Positions 45,320 to 54,041 of a stretch of DNA of 64,000 nucleotides are shown in pieces. The notes under the pieces are model-generated. The model was not told the origin of the DNA. It saw nothing but the letters and a program-made list of their open reading frames with translations, and did no database searches. How positions within the stretch are numbered: position 1 is the first letter of the stretch; each line of letters opens with the position of its first letter. The stretch is taken from contig NZ_KB891855.1 of the NCBI RefSeq assembly GCF_000373585.1, positions 29,839 through 93,838 of the forward strand, read 5' to 3'. The position numbers and the translations under genes are program-made. The stretch comes from Streptomyces sp. MspMP-M5. GTDB taxonomy: Bacteria; Actinomycetota; Actinomycetes; Streptomycetales; Streptomycetaceae.

Positions 45320-45760
45320 CTAGAACTCGAAGACCGTGCCCTTGCCGCCCCCCATCTCGCAGGAGTTGGCGAAGGTGTGGGTGTACGAGATCCGGCGGCC
45401 CTGCCAGACGCCGTCCGCGGTGACCACGATGGGGGCCCAGATCTTGTTGCATATCCGCTGGCCCGTGGTGTTGGTCACCTTGGCGAAGTCACCGGCGACC
45501 GAGCGCAGCTGGGCGCAGGCGGCCTTCGCGTACGGGTGGCTTCCGGTCGCGGTCGGCATACAGCTCAGCGTCGCCGCGCGCAGCGCCGTGGCGGTCGCGC
45601 GGCTGTCGCCCTGACCGATCGTCAGGACCATCTCGGTGGGCGCGTAGAGACCACCGGTCCGGGCGGGCTGGGCCGGTGCGGCGGCGGCCTGCGCGGTGGT
45701 GGACAGCGCGCCCAGAACCAGCGCCGCGCCAACTGCGACCGCCCCAGTGATGTACCGCAT
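45320..45760 (-). CDS. Subtilisin-inhibitor-like (SSI family I16) secreted inhibitor, P1 Lys
   Basis: A 146-aa secreted protease inhibitor. After a signal peptide (residues 1 to about 28) the SSI fold shows LYAPTEMVLTIGQGDS, four Cys (67, 82, 104 and one in NSCEMG), APIVVTADGVWQGRRISY (18 residues) and the ending VFEF. Aligned to SSI (C-P-M-V-Y-D-P), the reactive loop reads C-N-K-I-W-A-P, so P1 is Lys106. This predicts trypsin-like targets instead of subtilisin-preferred Met. AAAGGAG lies 9 nt before the ATG. It is convergent with a streptogrisin-type protease. Confidence 0.88.
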   Translation of the reverse strand: MRYITGAVAVGAALVLGALSTTAQAAAAPAQPARTGGLYAPTEMVLTIGQGDSRATATALRAATLSCMPTATGSHPYAKAACAQLRSVAGDFAKVTNTTGQRICNKIWAPIVVTADGVWQGRRISYTHTFANSCEMGGGKGTVFEF

Positions 45761-46184
45761 GACGAACACTCCTTTGTGTCGTGGGTGGAGATTCCGGACG
45801 CGAGTCTGGACCAACCGCATCTCAAACGCACACGGCCCGATCACTTTCAGGCGATAGGTGAAAGCTGAGAGTAATGGCGCGAAAGTGCCCGGCGCCGCCG
45901 GGGGTGGTGCACCCGGGGGTTCGTGCGCTGCCAGCGCGGATGAGGTCCCTCCGGCGGGGCCCGGCGCGCCTCCGGATGGAAGGATTCCGGCCGCCGACCG
46001 TCCGTTCGGCCGGGCTTCGATCTCCGGTGATTGGCCGAAGCGCGGGGCCGGGATCCGCCGGTGGATCAGTGCGCGGGCGGGTCCCGGCGGTCGTCGGCGG
46101 GCCCCTCGGGACCGTCCAAGTCCCGTTCGCCGCCGCCCCGTTCGCCGGAGTGCACGTCCAGATGGGGCGGGCGGGACTTCGGAC
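45761..46184. other. 424-nt region upstream of the SSI-like gene
   Basis: No convincing coding sequence: frames here are Pro/Arg/Gly-rich and lack initiation signals. The first 120 nt next to the inhibitor start are AT-richer and presumably hold its promoter, but no clear -35/-10 pair was found. Confidence 0.3.
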
Positions 46185-46844
46185 TCACCCATCCAGATCG
46201 GCCAGTCCCGCGGTGAGCGCCCGCATGCCGCGGACGACCAGCTCCGCGGGGCCGTGCGGGCCGTCCGCCCGCGCGTCGCCCGCGGCCCACTCCTCCACCG
46301 CGACCCGCATCGCGGTGTTCGCGGCGGCCGCGGCCAGTCGCACGGTCAGCGGATCGGCGCCGGTGAGCCGCGCCAGCACCGGCCGCAACTCCTCCTCGGA
46401 GTCGTGGTGGACGCGGTGCCAGACCGCGCGCAGCGCCGGGTCGCCGGGCATGGCGCGCAGCAGTCCGCGGGTCCACCGCAGCGCCTCCGCGGCCGGTTCG
46501 TCGGCGGGGGTCAGTGCCCGGCGGGCGGCCTGCTCCAGCGCCGTGCGGGCCGGCGGTGCCTCCGGTACCGCGGTGGCGGCGGCCAGATCGCCGATCCACT
46601 GCCGGACGCCGACCGCGAGCAGCGGGGCCACCGCGTCCTCCTTGGTGCGGAAGTACCGGTAGAAGGTGCGCAGTGCGACGCCCGAGGCGCGGGCGATCTC
46701 GTCGGCGGTGACGCCGGGCCCGCGCTCCGCGAACAGCGCCGCCGCGGTGCGGGCGATCTCCAGCTGGGTCTCGGCCTTGCGGCGCTCGGTGAGGGACGGC
46801 CGCGCGGGGGCGGGCGGTGCGGTGGGGCGCGGTGCGGTGGGCAT
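46185..46844 (-). CDS. TetR-family transcriptional repressor
   Basis: A 219-aa regulator with a canonical TetR helix-turn-helix (TQLEIARTAAALFAERGPG then DEIARASGVALRTFYRYF, followed by RTKEDAV) and a helical ligand-binding C-terminus. It is divergent from the SDR gene, separated by 117 nt that contain an 18-bp inverted repeat. It therefore probably represses the SDR and itself. Ala/Pro-rich N-terminal tail of about 18 residues. The inducing ligand is unknown. Confidence 0.9.
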   Translation of the reverse strand: MPTAPRPTAPPAPARPSLTERRKAETQLEIARTAAALFAERGPGVTADEIARASGVALRTFYRYFRTKEDAVAPLLAVGVRQWIGDLAAATAVPEAPPARTALEQAARRALTPADEPAAEALRWTRGLLRAMPGDPALRAVWHRVHHDSEEELRPVLARLTGADPLTVRLAAAAANTAMRVAVEEWAAGDARADGPHGPAELVVRGMRALTAGLADLDG

Positions 46845-46879
46845 GCGGCCAGCTTACGGAGCGCGGTGGCACATCGGCA

Positions 46880-46897
46880 TGTCATGCGAATATGACA
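46880..46897. promoter_or_regulatory. Putative TetR operator
   Basis: TGTCAT-GCGAAT-ATGACA, 6-bp perfect arms with a 6-nt spacer, midway between the divergent TetR and SDR starts. Flanking ACATCG copies on both sides (46871 and 46896) suggest a larger site. Confidence 0.55.
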
Positions 46898-46961
46898 CAT
46901 CGTGCCAAGTGGGCGTACCGTGCTAGACGCCCCCAGGCACTTCACGAAACGGAGCAGCACC

Positions 46962-47732
46962 ATGGACCGCTTTGACGGACGCCGCGCACTGATCACCGGA
47001 GCCGGCTCGGGCATCGGGCAGGCCACCGCCCACCGGATCCTCGCCGAGGGCGGCCGGGTCGTCGCGGTGGACGTCGACGAGGCGGGCCTGGCGGCCACCG
47101 CCGAGCGGGCCGCCGCGGACGGCACCGCCGGCCGCCTGGAGACCGCGCGGCTGGACATCGCGGACGAGGCCGCGGTGCGCTCCGGCGTGGCCGCCGCGGT
47201 GGACCGCCTCGGCGGGCTGGACGTGCTGGTCAACGCGGCCGGCATTCTGCGCTCCGCGCACACCCACGCGACCACCCTGGAGTTCTTCGAGCGGATCGTC
47301 TCGGTCAACCTGACCGGCACCTTTCTGATGATCCGCGAGGCGCTGCCGGCCCTGTTGGCGGGGCAGGCGCCGGTGATCGTCAACTTCAGCTCCACCTCGG
47401 CCTCGTTCGCCCACCCGTACATGGCGGCGTACGCGGCGAGCAAGGGCGGCATCCAGTCGATGACCCACGCCATCGCCGCCGAGTACAGCAGGCAGGGGCT
47501 GCGCGCGGTGTGCGTGGCGCCGGGCTCCATCGCCAGCAACATGACCACCGGCCGCGGTCCGGGGCTGCCCGAGGACGCCGACATGAGCCTGTTCGCCAAG
47601 CTCGCCCCGGCCATCGGGCAGGGCTTCGCCGGCCCGGAGACCGTCGCCGGCGTGATCGCGATGCTCGCCTCGGAGGACGGCGCGTTCATCACCGGCACCG
47701 AGATCCGGATCGACGGCGGTACGCACATGTGA
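46962..47732 (+). CDS. Short-chain dehydrogenase/reductase
   Basis: A 256-aa classical SDR with the cofactor motif TGAGSGIGQATA, NAAG (LVNAAGILRS), catalytic Ser in NFSSTSASF and the YxxxK motif in YAASKGG. It ends with GTEIRIDGGTHM. The acidic residue after strand 2 (VDVDEAG) favours NAD(H) over NADP(H). ATG 46962 follows CGGAG. Regulation by the divergent TetR is likely. Substrate unknown. Confidence 0.9.
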   Translation: MDRFDGRRALITGAGSGIGQATAHRILAEGGRVVAVDVDEAGLAATAERAAADGTAGRLETARLDIADEAAVRSGVAAAVDRLGGLDVLVNAAGILRSAHTHATTLEFFERIVSVNLTGTFLMIREALPALLAGQAPVIVNFSSTSASFAHPYMAAYAASKGGIQSMTHAIAAEYSRQGLRAVCVAPGSIASNMTTGRGPGLPEDADMSLFAKLAPAIGQGFAGPETVAGVIAMLASEDGAFITGTEIRIDGGTHM

Positions 47733-47762
47733 CGGACCGACGGCGGCCGGGAATCGACGGTT

Positions 47763-47782
47763 CCGCGGGGGTTTGCCCGCGG
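47763..47782. terminator. Terminator between SDR and membrane protein genes
   Basis: CCGCGGG-GGTTTG-CCCGCGG, 7-bp stem between convergent genes. Confidence 0.5.
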
Positions 47783-47885
47783 GCCGGGCCGAAGACCGCG
47801 AGAATGGGGACGGCGCCTCGCGCGTGCCGCGTCGGGAGGGGCGTGGCAGGTGCGGGGCGCTTCTCGTCGTACCGGGTGTCCGGGG

Positions 47886-48959
47886 TCAGGCCGGCAGGCT
47901 CCCGGCGTCGCCGGTCGGCCCGCCGCCGGCCCGGTCGTCGGCCGTCCGGTGCAGCGTGGCCAGGACGACGGTGACCAGCGCGCCGCCCACTGCCCAGGCG
48001 GAGAGCACCAGCAGCGGCCCGGTCAGCGCCCGGCCCCGGAAGTAGGCGATCGAGCGGGCCGCCCAGGTGCCGGCGCCCGGCGGCAGCGCGGGCCCGATCG
48101 CCCGCCAGAACGGCGGCAGCAGCGGATACGGATAGGCGCCGCCCGCGCTCGGGTTGCCGAACACCACGATCACCAGGATCGCCAGGCCGATGCCGATGAT
48201 GCCGAGCAGACCCTGGAAGGCCAGGGTGGTGGCGCCCACCGCGAAGACGGTCAGCGCGCCCAGCCCCCACAGCCCGAAGAGGCTGCCGGGCAGCGCGCCG
48301 AGCACCGGGCCGACCACGATCGCCCCGGCCAGCCCGGCGGCGATCGCGTAGAGCGCCAGCGCGGCCAGCCGGATGACCGCCCGCGGGCGGTTGGCCGGGC
48401 GGGCCCCGGCGCTGATCGCCAGGATCGCGGCGCACAGATAGCCGCCCACGCACCACCCCACGACGAGGTAGAAGGACGACAGGCTGCGGCCGTCGCCGGG
48501 GTCGGCCGGGACCACGTCCTCGGTGCGCACGGTCCGCCCCTGTTGCTTCTCGGCCGCCGTCACCACCGCCTCGACCGCCTGCGCCAGCGAGGCACCGCCG
48601 CCGCCGGCGACCAGCAGCCGGTCGGTGGTGCCGCGCGGATCGACCAGCAGCGCGGCGTCGCGGGTGCGGTCCCCGATCCGGCGCCGGGCGTCCTGCTCGG
48701 AGGCGGCCGGGCTCGGGTCCAGCGGTGCGCCCGGGAGCCGGTCGAGCTTGTGCACCAGCTCGCCGCGGACCTGGGCGGGGGCGACCACGGCGAGCGGCAC
48801 CCGGTCCGGCTTCGGGTGGTGGAAGGCGCCGGCGTACGACGTGATGAACGCGACCATCAGGCCCAGCACCCCGATCACCAGGAGTGCCGCGCGGGTCGTC
48901 ACGGCGCTCCGCACCTCCTCGACGAAGGTGAGGGGCCTGCCGTCGTCGGTCGTGGCCAT
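47886..48959 (-). CDS. YhgE/Pip or DUF3533-like membrane protein
   Basis: A 357-aa membrane protein with one N-terminal helix (AALLVIGVLGLMVAFITSYAG), an extracytoplasmic domain of about 130 residues (starting PKPDRVPLAVVAPAQV) and a cluster of five or six C-terminal helices. This is the arrangement of ABC-2-type/YhgE or DUF3533 proteins, sometimes tied to type VII secretion or phage infection. I cannot specify a function. It is the only gene on its transcript and diverges from dnaE2. Confidence 0.7.
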   Translation of the reverse strand: MATTDDGRPLTFVEEVRSAVTTRAALLVIGVLGLMVAFITSYAGAFHHPKPDRVPLAVVAPAQVRGELVHKLDRLPGAPLDPSPAASEQDARRRIGDRTRDAALLVDPRGTTDRLLVAGGGGASLAQAVEAVVTAAEKQQGRTVRTEDVVPADPGDGRSLSSFYLVVGWCVGGYLCAAILAISAGARPANRPRAVIRLAALALYAIAAGLAGAIVVGPVLGALPGSLFGLWGLGALTVFAVGATTLAFQGLLGIIGIGLAILVIVVFGNPSAGGAYPYPLLPPFWRAIGPALPPGAGTWAARSIAYFRGRALTGPLLVLSAWAVGGALVTVVLATLHRTADDRAGGGPTGDAGSLPA

Positions 48960-49053
48960 GCGCCGCTCCGTTCCGGAATCCGTAGATCTTTCAGGGGTTT
49001 TTATATCCCTTTGAGGCGATATATCCCGGTCGGAGTGGCCCCCGGGCGTGTGT

Positions 49054-49069
49054 TCGTACGGATGTTCGA
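49054..49069. promoter_or_regulatory. SOS box (LexA site) upstream of dnaE2
   Basis: TCGTACGGATGTTCGA differs at one base from the actinobacterial LexA palindrome TCGAAC-N4-GTTCGA. It lies 78 nt before the dnaE2 start, close to a TATGGT (49078-49083) that may be the -10. Confidence 0.75.
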
Positions 49070-49146
49070 AGAAGCGTTATGGTGGAGGGAAGTGAAACAA
49101 GGGACGCGAATACAGCCGGGGGGCGTATGAGGTGCAGGAGGTGCGG

Positions 49147-52100
49147 ATGCCCGGGTTCACGCATCTGCACACCGCTTCGGGCTTCTCGCTGCGCTACGGC
49201 GCCTCCCACCCGGAGCGGCTGGCCGAGCGCGCCGCCGAGCGCGGGCTGGACGCCCTCGCGCTGACCGACCGGGACGGGCTCGCCGGCGCCGTGCGGTTCG
49301 CCAAGGCCGCCGCCGAGGCCGGCATCCGCCCGCTGTTCGGCACCGAACTCGCCGTGGCCGAACGGGAACCGGCGCCCCGGCCCACCGCCCGCCCCCGCAC
49401 CCCGGTGCGCGGCGGCGCCTTCCTCGACGAGTCCGCCGCCCGGGTCGTCTTCCTGGCCCGGGACGGCGCCGCCGGCTGGGCCGCCCTGTGCCGGCTGGTC
49501 TCGGCCGCCCACGCGGCGCGGGGCGAGCAGCCCGTACTTCCCCAAGGCGCCCTGGAATCCGCCACGGACGGGCTGACCGTGCTGCTCGGGCCGGACTCCG
49601 AGGTCGGCCGGGCGCTGGCCGCCGGCCGGCCGGACCGCGCCGCACGGCTCCTCGCCCCCTGGCGCGAGCGGTACGGCGACGCGCTGCGTCTGGAGGCCGT
49701 CGACCACGGCCGCCCCGGCAGCGGCCCCGGCTCCCTGCAGCTGGCCGCCCGCACCCTCGGCTTCGCCGTCGACCAGGGCGTCCGCGCCGTCCTGACCAAC
49801 GCGGTCCGCTACGCCGACCCCGGCCAGGGCCCGGTCGCCGACGTCCTGGACTCCGCCCGCCGCCTGGTGCCGGTGGACCGCCGCCGTCCCGAGACCTGGG
49901 ACAGCGGCGAACGCTGGCTCAAGGACACCGCCGCGATGGCCGCCGCCGCCGAGCGGATCGCCGAGGCGGCCGGCTTCCGGCGCGGCCTCGCCCACCGGCT
50001 GCTCGCCATGACCGAGGAGACCGCGGGGGAGTGCCGGGTGGACCCGCGGGGCGACATCGGGCTGGGCCGCATCCACTTCCCCGAGCCCCGGCTGGTCGGC
50101 GCGGAGCACCGCACCGCCGCCCGGGTGCTGCGCTCCCGCTGCGCCGCCGCGATGGTGCTGCGCGGCTACGACCGCGACCGGGAGCGCTGGGCGCGGCTGC
50201 ACGAGGAGCTGCGCACCATCGAGCGGCTCGGCTTCCCCTCGTACTTCCTGACGGTCTCTCAGGTCGTGGCGGACATCAGGGAGCGGGGCATCCGTGTCGC
50301 GGCCCGCGGCTCCGGTGCCGGCTCGCTGGTCAACCACCTTCTCGGCATCGCCCACGCCGACCCGGTCGAGCACGGGCTGCTGATGGAGCGGTTCCTGTCC
50401 GAGCGGCGGGCCGCGCTGCCGGACATCGACATCGACGTCGAGTCGGCCCGCCGGCTGGAGGTCTACCACGCGATCTTCGACCGCTTCGGCGCCGCGCGGG
50501 TGGCGACCGTCTCGATGCCCGAGACCTACCGCGTCCGGCACGCCGTACGGGACGTGGGCGCCGCCCTCGGCATGGACCCGGCGCGGGTGGACCGGCTCGC
50601 CAAGGCGTTCCCGCACATCCGGGCCCGGGACGCCCGCGCCGCGCTGGCCGAACTGCCCGAGCTGCGCGGGGTGCGGGAGGGCGCCGACGAACGGCTGTGG
50701 GGGCTGGTCGAGGCGCTGGACGCGCTGCCCCGCGGGATCGCCATGCACCCGTGCGGGGTGCTGCTCTCCGACGCCACGCTGCTGGACCGCACCCCCGTCG
50801 TGCCCACCAGCGGCGAGGGGTTCCCGATGTCCCAGTTCGACAAGGACGACGTGGAGGACCTGGGGCTGCTCAAGCTCGATGTGCTGGGCGTGCGGATGCA
50901 GTCCGCGATGGCGCACGCGGTCGCCGAGATCGGCCGGGCCACCGGCGCCCGCCTCGACCTGGACGACCCGGCGCAGGTGCCGCCCGGCGACCCGGCCACC
51001 TACGGCCTGATCCGCTCGACCGAGACGCTGGGCTGCTTCCAGATCGAGTCGCCCGGCCAGCGCGACCTGGTCGGCCGGCTCCAGCCCGCCACCTTCCACG
51101 ACCTGGTCGTCGACATCTCCCTCTTCCGGCCGGGCCCGGTCGCCGCCGACATGGTGCGCCCCTTCATCGACGCCCGGCACGGCCGCAGCCCCATCCGCTA
51201 CCCGCACTCCGACCTGGAGGAACCGCTGCGCGAGACCTACGGGGTGGTGGTCTTCCACGAGCAGGTCATCGAGATCCTGCGGATCATGACCGGATGCCGC
51301 CGGGACGAGGCGGACGAGCGGCGGCGGGCCCTGGCCGACCCGGAGAAGCAGGCCGAGGTGCGCGCCTGGTTCGCCGGGCGGACCGCCGCCCGCGGTTACC
51401 CGCCCGACGTCGTCGCGCGCACCTGGGAGATCGTCGAGGCGTTCGGCGCCTACGGCTTCTGCAAGGCGCACGCCGTCGCGTTCGCGGTGCCCACCTACCA
51501 GTCCGCCTGGCTCAAGGCGCACCACCCGGCGGCCTTCTACGCCGGGCTGCTCACCCACGACCCCGGGATGTACCCCAAGCGGCTGCTGCTCGCGGACGCC
51601 CGGCGGCGCGGGGTGCCGGTGCTGCCGCTGGACGTGAACCGGTCGGTGGTCGCCCACCGGATCGAACTGGTGTCCGGTCGGGAGGGTGCTCCGGACGCCT
51701 GGGGACTGCGGCTGGCCCTCTCCGACGTGCACGGAATCAGCCAGGCCGAGGCCCGGCGGATCGTGGACGGGCAGCCCTACCGCTCGCTCCAGGACCTCTG
51801 GCAGCGAGCCCGCCCCAGCCGCCCGGTGGCCGAACGCCTCGCCCGGGTCGGCGCGTTGGACGCCTTCGGCGCCAACCGGCGTGACCTGCTGCTGCACCTC
51901 GCCGAACTGCACCACCACGGACGCAGCGCCCCCGCCGGGCAGTTGACGCTCCACACGGACGGGGAGGAGGGCACCGAACCGGTCGAGCCGGCCGGCCTGC
52001 CCGACCTCACCGACGTGGAACGGCTCAGCGCCGAACTGGGCGTCCTCGGCATGGACGCCTCCCGCCATCTGATGGCCGACCACGGCGCGTTCCTCACCGA

Positions 52101-52701
52101 GCTGGGCGCGGTGCCGGCCCGGCGGCTGCGGGACGTCCGGCACGGCGAGACGGTGCTGGTCGCCGGCGCCAAGGCGGCCACCCAGACGCCGCCGATCCGC
52201 TCCGGCCGCCGGGTCATCTTCACCACCCTCGACGACAGCACCGGCCTGGTCGACTGCGCCTTCTTCGACGACAGCCACGAGAGCTGCGCCCGCACCGTCT
52301 TCCACTCGTGGCTGCTGCTGGTGCGCGGCACGGTCCAGCGGCGCGGCCCGCGCAGCCTCAGCGTGGTCGGCAGCGCCGCCTGGAACCTCGCCGAACTGGC
52401 CGAACTCCGCCGCACCGGCGGCCTGGAGGCGGTCACCGCCCAGCTCTCCGGTGCAAGCACCGGCTCCACCGGAGCGGCTGGCGCCGCGCCCCTTGCTGCG
52501 TCCCCGGAGCGCGCGCCCCGGGACGGCGCCGCCGGCGAGCCCGCGCCGGAGCCCGCCGAGGCGGCCGGGACCGGCCCCGGCCGCACCATCCGCCTGGAGA
52601 CCGGCTACGAGCTGCACCCGTGGGCCGACCTCCAGCCGCCCGGCGAACGCGCCGCCACCGGCCGCAAGTTGTGGCACGCCAGCCCCGGGAGCGCCGGATG
52701 A
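49147..52701 (+). CDS. dnaE2: Error-prone DNA polymerase III alpha subunit DnaE2
   Basis: A 1184-aa C-family polymerase that carries out damage-induced translesion synthesis. The PHP domain starts GFTHLHTASGFSLRYGASHP. The catalytic triad Asp residues lie in ALPDIDIDVE (about residues 424-432) with AARGSGAGSLVNHLLG just before. The finger motif LLKLDVLGVRMQSAM, helix-hairpin-helix segments and an OB domain near the C-terminus are present. It lacks the tau-binding tail of replicative DnaE. ATG 49147 has AGGAGG 5 nt upstream. It forms an operon (ATGA overlap) with the imuB-like gene, behind a LexA box. Confidence 0.95.
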   Translation: MPGFTHLHTASGFSLRYGASHPERLAERAAERGLDALALTDRDGLAGAVRFAKAAAEAGIRPLFGTELAVAEREPAPRPTARPRTPVRGGAFLDESAARVVFLARDGAAGWAALCRLVSAAHAARGEQPVLPQGALESATDGLTVLLGPDSEVGRALAAGRPDRAARLLAPWRERYGDALRLEAVDHGRPGSGPGSLQLAARTLGFAVDQGVRAVLTNAVRYADPGQGPVADVLDSARRLVPVDRRRPETWDSGERWLKDTAAMAAAAERIAEAAGFRRGLAHRLLAMTEETAGECRVDPRGDIGLGRIHFPEPRLVGAEHRTAARVLRSRCAAAMVLRGYDRDRERWARLHEELRTIERLGFPSYFLTVSQVVADIRERGIRVAARGSGAGSLVNHLLGIAHADPVEHGLLMERFLSERRAALPDIDIDVESARRLEVYHAIFDRFGAARVATVSMPETYRVRHAVRDVGAALGMDPARVDRLAKAFPHIRARDARAALAELPELRGVREGADERLWGLVEALDALPRGIAMHPCGVLLSDATLLDRTPVVPTSGEGFPMSQFDKDDVEDLGLLKLDVLGVRMQSAMAHAVAEIGRATGARLDLDDPAQVPPGDPATYGLIRSTETLGCFQIESPGQRDLVGRLQPATFHDLVVDISLFRPGPVAADMVRPFIDARHGRSPIRYPHSDLEEPLRETYGVVVFHEQVIEILRIMTGCRRDEADERRRALADPEKQAEVRAWFAGRTAARGYPPDVVARTWEIVEAFGAYGFCKAHAVAFAVPTYQSAWLKAHHPAAFYAGLLTHDPGMYPKRLLLADARRRGVPVLPLDVNRSVVAHRIELVSGREGAPDAWGLRLALSDVHGISQAEARRIVDGQPYRSLQDLWQRARPSRPVAERLARVGALDAFGANRRDLLLHLAELHHHGRSAPAGQLTLHTDGEEGTEPVEPAGLPDLTDVERLSAELGVLGMDASRHLMADHGAFLTELGAVPARRLRDVRHGETVLVAGAKAATQTPPIRSGRRVIFTTLDDSTGLVDCAFFDDSHESCARTVFHSWLLLVRGTVQRRGPRSLSVVGSAAWNLAELAELRRTGGLEAVTAQLSGASTGSTGAAGAAPLAASPERAPRDGAAGEPAPEPAEAAGTGPGRTIRLETGYELHPWADLQPPGERAATGRKLWHASPGSAG

Positions 52702-53777
52702 CCCCCAAGGCCCCGCCCGTCCCGCCACCCCCGGCCGGCGCCCGGCGGCCGCCCGGCACGCTGTACGTCCGCTTCCGGACCGCCGCCGGCGAGCCGGTGA
52801 GCGCCCGCCGGTACGAGCAACTTCTCGGCCTGCTGGGCCAGTTCACCCCGGTCGTCCAGGCGCTGCCGCCGGACGCCGCGCTCGCCGACGTCCGCGGCGC
52901 GCTGCGCTACTTCGACCGTGACGCCGCGGGCATCGCCGCGCTGATCCGGCTGCGCGCACTGGCCTGGCACGGCGTGCGGTGCACCATCGGCGTCGGCGGC
53001 AACCCGCAGCTCGCCCGGATCGCGGCCCAGGACGCCCCGCCCGGCGGGATCGGCTCGGTGCCCGCCGACCCGCGGTCGGTCGCCGCCTTCCTCGACCGCC
53101 GCCCGGCCTCCGCGCTGTACGGCGTCGGACCGGCGGCCGCCCGCGCGCTGTCCGCCTACGGGCTCGACAGCGTCGGCAAGATCGCCGCCGCGCCGCCCGC
53201 CACCCTCCAGCGGATCCTGGGCGCCCGGGCCGGCCGGGCGGTCTCCGAGCGCGCCCGCGGCATCGACCCCACCCCCGTCACCCCCAACGCGGCCGCCCGC
53301 TCGATCGCCGCCGAACACCGCTTCGCCCACGACGAACTGGACCCCGACCGGCGCCGCCGGGCGCTGCTCTCGCTCGCCGACGAACTCGGCGCCCGGCTGC
53401 GGGCCGGCGGACAGGCGGCCCGCGCCCTCACCCTCACCGTCCGCTACGCCGACCGCTCCACCACCACCCGCACCCGCCGGCTGGACACGCCGACCGCGCA
53501 CGGCCCCGCGCTGACCGCGGCCGCCTACGCGCTGCACACCGCCCTCGGCCTCCAGCGGGCCCGGGTGCGCGCCCTGGCCCTGCGGGCTGATGACCTGTGC
53601 CGGGCCGAACACGCCGCCCGCCAGCTGACGTTCGACGCCGCCGACGACAAGGCCCACCGCGTCGAGGCGGCCGTCGACCGCGCCCGCGCCCGCTTCGGCA
53701 CCGCGGCGATACGCCCCGCCGGAGCGTTCGGGCCGGCCCCGGCCCCTGGACCGACCCGGCCGCGCCGCCGGGCTTAG
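52698..53777 (+). CDS. imuB: ImuB-like inactive Y-family polymerase
   Basis: A 359-aa Y-family protein that should act as the adaptor between DnaE2 and the sliding clamp. Fold markers GVGGNPQLARIAAQ, LYGVGPAAARALSAYGLDSVGKIA (cited in part) and the little-finger region are present. The first metal-binding motif (D-x-D-x-F-F) is replaced by LYVRFRTAA and the S-I-D-E motif by PPDAAL, so the catalytic Glu and first Asp are missing. A QLTF near the C-terminus may be the beta-clamp motif. Translation is coupled to dnaE2. The name is assigned by arrangement and these losses. Confidence 0.85.
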   Translation: MTPKAPPVPPPPAGARRPPGTLYVRFRTAAGEPVSARRYEQLLGLLGQFTPVVQALPPDAALADVRGALRYFDRDAAGIAALIRLRALAWHGVRCTIGVGGNPQLARIAAQDAPPGGIGSVPADPRSVAAFLDRRPASALYGVGPAAARALSAYGLDSVGKIAAAPPATLQRILGARAGRAVSERARGIDPTPVTPNAAARSIAAEHRFAHDELDPDRRRRALLSLADELGARLRAGGQAARALTLTVRYADRSTTTRTRRLDTPTAHGPALTAAAYALHTALGLQRARVRALALRADDLCRAEHAARQLTFDAADDKAHRVEAAVDRARARFGTAAIRPAGAFGPAPAPGPTRPRRRA

Positions 53778-53898
53778 GGCGCTCCGCGTCACCGCGCCAC
53801 GTGACCACGCGATTCCGCCGGCGCTCCGGGGCATCGTCTCCCCTGCACGCAACCGCTGTTGCGCACCCGGCTGTGCGGTGTGGATCGTGTAGTGCTTC

Positions 53899-53964
53899 CT
53901 TCACCGTCATACCGCTGGTACACCCTGCTTACCCGCCCGTAACTTAACCGTCAGTTCACAAGTC
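53899..53964 (+). promoter_or_regulatory. PHO-box-like direct repeats upstream of the lipase gene
   Basis: CTTCACCGTCA (53899-53909) and CTTAACCGTCA (53943-53953) are 10/11 identical and 44 nt apart (four 11-nt steps). GTTCACAAGTC (53954-53964) follows the second copy directly. The 7+4 layout and GTTCACC-like cores resemble Streptomyces PhoP direct-repeat units. No binding data. Confidence 0.35.
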
Positions 53965-54041
53965 GGCCCTTGCGATCCGGATCGCAGCTGAACGGCTCAC
54001 CGAGCACTTCGGAGCCCCCTCACCCTCGCAAGGAGCACCCT

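Noticed and set aside
45858..46895. Plus-strand frames across the SSI upstream region and TetR gene
   Set aside because: Arg/Gly-rich antisense translation without ribosome site; the minus-strand TetR is unambiguous.
48991..52728. 1245-codon minus-strand frame opposite dnaE2
   Set aside because: A shadow of the dnaE2 codon bias; no recognisable domain.
52605..53852. Minus-strand frame opposite imuB
   Set aside because: Gly/Val-rich shadow with no domain; the plus-strand gene is coupled to dnaE2.
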